64,000 nt of DNA, taken from the NCBI RefSeq assembly GCF_949987515.2, contig NC_082685.1:29776168-29840167 (forward strand), given 5' to 3'. Origin of the DNA: Delphinus delphis. Taxonomy: Eukaryota > Chordata > Mammalia > Artiodactyla > Delphinidae. Shown one piece after another: positions 59,589-64,000 of the stretch. The position numbers and the translations under genes are program-made. Each line of letters starts with the position of its first letter. The stretch's first letter is position 1. The notes under the pieces were generated by a model that was given only the letters and a program-made list of their open reading frames with translations, ran no database searches and had not been told where the DNA came from.

Positions 59589-59840
59589 GGAGCAGCAGCG
59601 TTGGATCCATCTTTTCATTTTGACTTTTTTTCGTGGAAATTTCAAACATGCCCCACAGCAAATGAACTCTCACGTACCCATCATCCAGCTACAGAACTCA
59701 TCAACTCATGATGATTCTTGTTTCCTTTAGCCCCATCTACCCTCACCCTACAATGGAAAAGTTTGAAGCAAATTCTAGAAAGAACATTACGTTATCTATA
59801 AATATTTCAGAAAGCATTTCTAAAACAGGAGTTTTTTGCA
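59589..59840 (+). repeat. Probable ancient LINE fragment
   Basis: 'tggaaatttcaaacatgccc', 'tacccatcatccagctacag' and 'gtttgaagcaaattctagaa' resemble a common ancient mammalian LINE segment. The family cannot be named with confidence. Confidence 0.45.
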
Positions 59841-62800
59841 CACATTCCCCAGGCCCATTTCTAGCACTTGGTTCTTTAGCCTGTCCAGCAATCCTCTGAG
59901 TGTCCACATTCCTCCACTAAATTCCTCTTTTGCTCATTTTCCCAGAGTTGTCTATGTCGCTTGCAACTGAGGAATGAGACCTGATAAAGGACCTGTGGTG
60001 AAAGCCATATGATGGTGGGACAGTGAAGGGCCCCAGGACAATGTTAAAGATACAGGACACTTGTTAGCCGTAGTAAAAAGTTCCAGGTAACACAGTGGAA
60101 GGGGCCAGAAAGGGGAAGCAGGTTGAAAACAGGCAAGGAAAGAGGACTGGCTGAACTAGGGGAGAAAGCACATGTATTTTGGAAGCTATGGTGTACTTTA
60201 ATACCCTTTAGAATTTTTGTTTTTGCATTAGACCCAGTTTTATTTTTTTTAAGCAAAATCTTTTTTACAACCATTGCACGTGAAGCTCTCGCCCTTGGTT
60301 TTGTAATAAAATATAAACAATCCTACATTTTAAAATAATCCCCCAAAGAGAGAATATTTTCATTGTCTCACTAATGACACTCCCACACAGGTCATCCTCT
60401 CCCGAAATCAAGGAGACAAGGTGATAAGACAGTTTCAAATTTGGAATAAAACTTTAAAAATAAAATATGAAAAGTATAGTTTTTCTTAATTCATGTTTTG
60501 CCATCATCCTTGAGAGAACCTAAAGGCTCTGTGTGATGCCGTCTGTGCAGGGTTGTCTACTTAGTGTTAGGGTAGAAGCTTTCAAAGAGCAAGTGCTTTG
60601 CTTCCTCTCTCCACCTCCCCAGAGCCTGCGTCAGGATGCATGAGCGTGCAGCTGTGTAGTATGAAACCTTTAGAACAGAGGGTTGATGTCTCATGTATAA
60701 GAATGAACCCTCTTTGGTTGAAAAAGATAATCCCTGAAATGCTTACTCCTCACGGCCATGTCACACCCCCTTAGAAGTTAAGCTATAAAACCTGAAATCT
60801 CCAAATTTGTGAGCAAAGTGGTTGAAACATGGCAAAAGTAAGTGTGGTCACTGAAATACAAAGTCATTCAAGAGACAGACCTAAAATCAGGCTACAAATC
60901 AAGATAGCGTCTGGAGAAACTGGAAGAAAAGCATCAGACCTGATGCTTTCTAAGAGTTTCCAGAGCCTCTGCCTCCAGTGAACAGAGCTAGATAGCAAAA
61001 AAGGCTAGCAGATGGTACAGATGACAATGTAATCCTAGACACACGGAGGTCATGTTCAACGTTAAAAGCATGCTGCTCATTAGGACAACAAACTCACCCC
61101 CTCCGCGCCCCCCCAGAAGAGAAGAGATTTGTAATCTGTAATTGGTCAGATATGAAAGGCAGCTCACACTCTCTGGTCACCACAAAGAGTGTCTTGACAT
61201 AATTCTGAAGCTGTTAGGATCCAATGATCTGAAGGACATTTTTGATTAGAGGTGTACCAGATGGACAGATATCAGAAGAGAGCAAGGTAGCACCGTATCA
61301 CAAGGATGGATGCTATTTCTGTGATGATGAATAGACTGTTCAAACTTGGGTCCTCCATATTCACTCTCAGAGGAGACAACTGGCACTCGGGAACACTTAA
61401 TTACCAAGTCACCCTGTCCCAAGCCATTCACCCTGTGGGTACCCAATAAATATTAATTAAAGATGATGAAAAAGAGCAGCTTATTCGGGGGTGAGACAAG
61501 TGGGCTGTTTAGCCGTGCAGTACCTATCCTTATACACCACCACAGGTAGAAGAGTGAGGTAAAACGATTTTTCTAATTGAAACTACAGGGGGTCTTTAGG
61601 TAACAGAATGTAATTACCTAACCTGGCATTTGGCCAGAGCAATGGGGTGTACGCCTCATGTTTTCAAAGAGGAGGCCATGATTGTGCAAAAGCAGGAAAG
61701 CTTCAATCCACATTGACGTTAAGTGACAAAACTGACCATGGTGAATGTGGAATTCTCAAGGGTAAATGATGGTCCGACAAAGATAAGGCATTCCTGAGGT
61801 ATCTTATTACATACCTATTTTGTAGGAAAACATCTATTTGGAATAAGTCATGAAAAGAGTCTAAGGAATTAGACCTTGCTGTAGGCCATGCATCTTTCAC
61901 GTGCTTCTACTTCACTGTGAATTATACTGGGAGGTATACTTCTGTATCGCAAAGTATCAATAGTTCATCAGATGCCAGGATAGAAGGAAGTGAGGGGCAG
62001 ATTCCTTCTCTCCTCAATGTCCTGTTAGGACTGGTTTGTCACTCATGCATCTTTCCTCATCCGGATACATTTTATCCCCTTTGATTATAATTATAGCATC
62101 CTACTTGGTCACTCTGATCTTATAACTTGGTCCTCCCTTTAGCCAGAGAACAGTGTTTTGACAGGAGAAACCGGCAATAACCAGAAAACAGAAATCAGAC
62201 GAGCATATACCCCTCTTCAGCAGCAAGTGACCACCAAGATGGATTAAACTGCTGCCCAATTCTAATTATGCAAATACTTTTGATAGAGTCTTTCAAATTT
62301 AAATTTTACACGGCCCTTGTTCTTAAACCTGCAACTCATGTGCTTATGTGCTTATTTTATTTTTTAAGCCTTTCTAGGAGTACTGATTTAAGTTGCCCCA
62401 TTTTTGAGGACTACAAGGGGGAAAAAAAAAAAAAAGCAAACCTACAGACGGCTAGCATCTGTGGTTCGACAGCGTTAATATGTGCAATAACACACAGTCT
62501 CTAATTGAATACAAGGATGTAACTCAATCCAGGGTCTGTGCTAACATCATAAACCATGACAGTGCAGCCCGAGCAATTAATAAATAGTAATAGCATCTTA
62601 CAATTGAATTGTCAGGAAGGGCATTGTAATGGAGGTTTCTGCAGGATATTCTTCTTGGATCCCACCTGCTAACAAAATAAAAGTGGATACTCTTCTAAAA
62701 TCTTGTCACAGACATTAATTTTTAATGTGTATCATTAAAGAAAAAAACAACGACAGAAAAAAAGGGAAGACGTATAATGGACAAAGAGGACGTGATTAAT

Positions 62801-63419
62801 AACTGCCTGTTGTTCGGGAAAGGATTCGGTCTCAGGGACATTAGGTTTCAGCTTACCAAAATCCATCTGAAGCTACAGATCCCCTCAGTGTCATTTTAAA
62901 CATTGAAGTAAACATCAGAGTTGAAAGAAGTAATACAAAGAGACAGGGCAATCTTCTAAAGCTACCAGGCATTTCTCCCTGTTGCTAATAAACATACCCT
63001 TGAACAGTTCAGAGCTAAAAGAGGAAGGAGAATTTTGTGAATATTTCAAGCAATAGTCTGAAATCAATCACATCAAGATCACAGTGTTACTCTGGAAGTA
63101 CTATTGTCTGCCCTAACTTAATTTCTAAAAGGACTTGTCCTAGCTGTGTTTTAAAATCCATTCCAATTGATTTAGAGTTCAAGATCATCTATATTTGTGG
63201 CAAGGCTGAATTTCCTTTGCTTGCACTAGGAATGCTCTTTACTCTGGGGTAGTACAGGGTAGAGGAAAGTATGAGAGAACCTATATAATATTCTGCAAAA
63301 TTTTAAAACCACTGAAAAATGAACCTTGGCTTTGAAGTCACAAGAAACAGTTTGCAACCAATGGCTTATTTCTTGAGCTGAAAAACAGTTTATACTGACT
63401 ATATGTTAGGCTAACTTTA
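59841..63419. other. Unique AT-rich DNA, no gene seen
   Basis: An L2-like end fragment occurs near 61430-61465 ('gtacccaataaatattaatt'). An A run lies at about 62422-62435. No exon or RNA gene is supported. Confidence 0.5.
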
Positions 63420-64000
63420 TTTTTATTTCTTTATTTATATTCTTAATTGAAGTATAGTTGATTTAAATATTGTGTTAGTTTCAGGTATTCAGCACACTGC
63501 TTTTTTTTTTTTTTGGCAGCTTATATTACAAGATACCAAATATAATTCCCTGTGCTCTACAGTAAATCTCTGTTGTTTATCTATTTTATGTATAGTGGTG
63601 TGTATCTCTTAATCCCATACTCCTAATACTCTCTCCCCTCCCACCCCACTTTGGTAACCAGAAGTTTGTTTTCTATGTCTGTGAGTCTGTTTCTGTTTTG
63701 TATATAGATTCATTTGTATATAGATTCATTCATTGTATTATTTTTTTAGATGCCACATATAAGTGATATCATATAGTATTTGTCTTTCTCTCTCTGACTT
63801 ACTTCACCAACTATAATATTCTTTAGGTCCATCCATGTTGCTGCAAATGGCATTATTTCATTCTTTTGTATGGCTGAGTAATATTCGATTGTATACATGT
63901 ACCATATCTTCTTAAGCCAATCATCTGTTGATGGGCATTTGGGTTGTTTCCATGTCTTGGCTATTGTAAATAGTGCTGCTATGAATACTGCGGTGCATGT
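63420..64000 (-). mobile_element. L1 3' end, continuing past the window
   Basis: Minus-strand L1 of the older family also seen at 29152-29390. The 3' end lies near 63420-63450 ('attgaagtatagttgattta'), followed by 3'UTR text ('gtgctctacagtaaatctct'). ORF2 C-terminal sequence follows (the complement of 'tggctgagtaatattcgatt' is the Met-Glu-Tyr-Tyr region) and runs off the right edge. A T14 run at 63501-63514 replaces sequence present in the 29-kb copy. Confidence 0.88.

Overview
This window looks like non-coding nuclear DNA from a mammal, most likely a cetacean. It holds at least nine tRNA-derived SINEs of the cetartiodactyl CHR type, many starting (in sense) GGGCTTCCCTGGTGGC. It also holds L1 LINEs with the cetartiodactyl 3' end (CTCCAATAAAGATGTTAAAA). 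I saw no BovB/RTE LINE and no Bov-A2 SINE, which argues for whale or dolphin over ruminant. Older mammalian repeats (MIR, L2, hAT-Charlie/MER5, MLT1-like LTRs) fill much of the rest. I found no host protein-coding exon, rRNA, functional tRNA, CRISPR array or prokaryotic feature that I can support. All positions come from reading by eye, so repeat borders are approximate unless target-site duplications (TSDs) are given.

Layout. 1-4.26 kb: L2 remnant, a CHR SINE with clean TSD, and AT-rich unique DNA. 4.27-11.4 kb: one full-length but dead L1 with a CpG-rich 5'UTR, a YY1-like site at its 5' end, broken ORF1 and ORF2, and a 3'UTR with a G-quadruplex motif. 11.4-16 kb: four SINEs among MIR and L2 remnants. 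16-18.3 kb: MLT1-type LTRs, one of them split by a MER5-like hAT element. 18-27 kb: ancient hAT, MIR and L2 pieces, two tandem duplications, and an unexplained ~84% identical direct-repeat pair. 27-34 kb: mostly unique sequence plus a 5'-inverted L1 3' end. 34-36.6 kb: a stack of nested insertions (LTR in MER5A, L1 in MIR), another MLT1 LTR and a strong G-quadruplex motif. 37-51 kb: mostly unique AT-rich sequence with L2/L1 remnants, two more SINEs and a perfect 34-bp palindrome. 51.3-53.6 kb: three CHR SINEs within 2.3 kb. 55.2-56.3 kb: two L1 3' ends in inverted orientation. 56.3-64 kb: unique DNA, a CA-rich microsatellite, and an L1 3' end running off the window.

The elements do not form a pathway. 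Their interaction is layered insertion: L1 machinery supplied the reverse transcription that placed the SINEs and truncated L1s, as the poly(A) tails and TSDs show. I did not find a convincing new biological system. The most unusual items are the unexplained repeat pair at 21.6/23.2 kb, two very short 5' inversions in L1 copies, the nested insertions at 34-35 kb, and the inverted L1 and SINE pairs that could form RNA duplexes.
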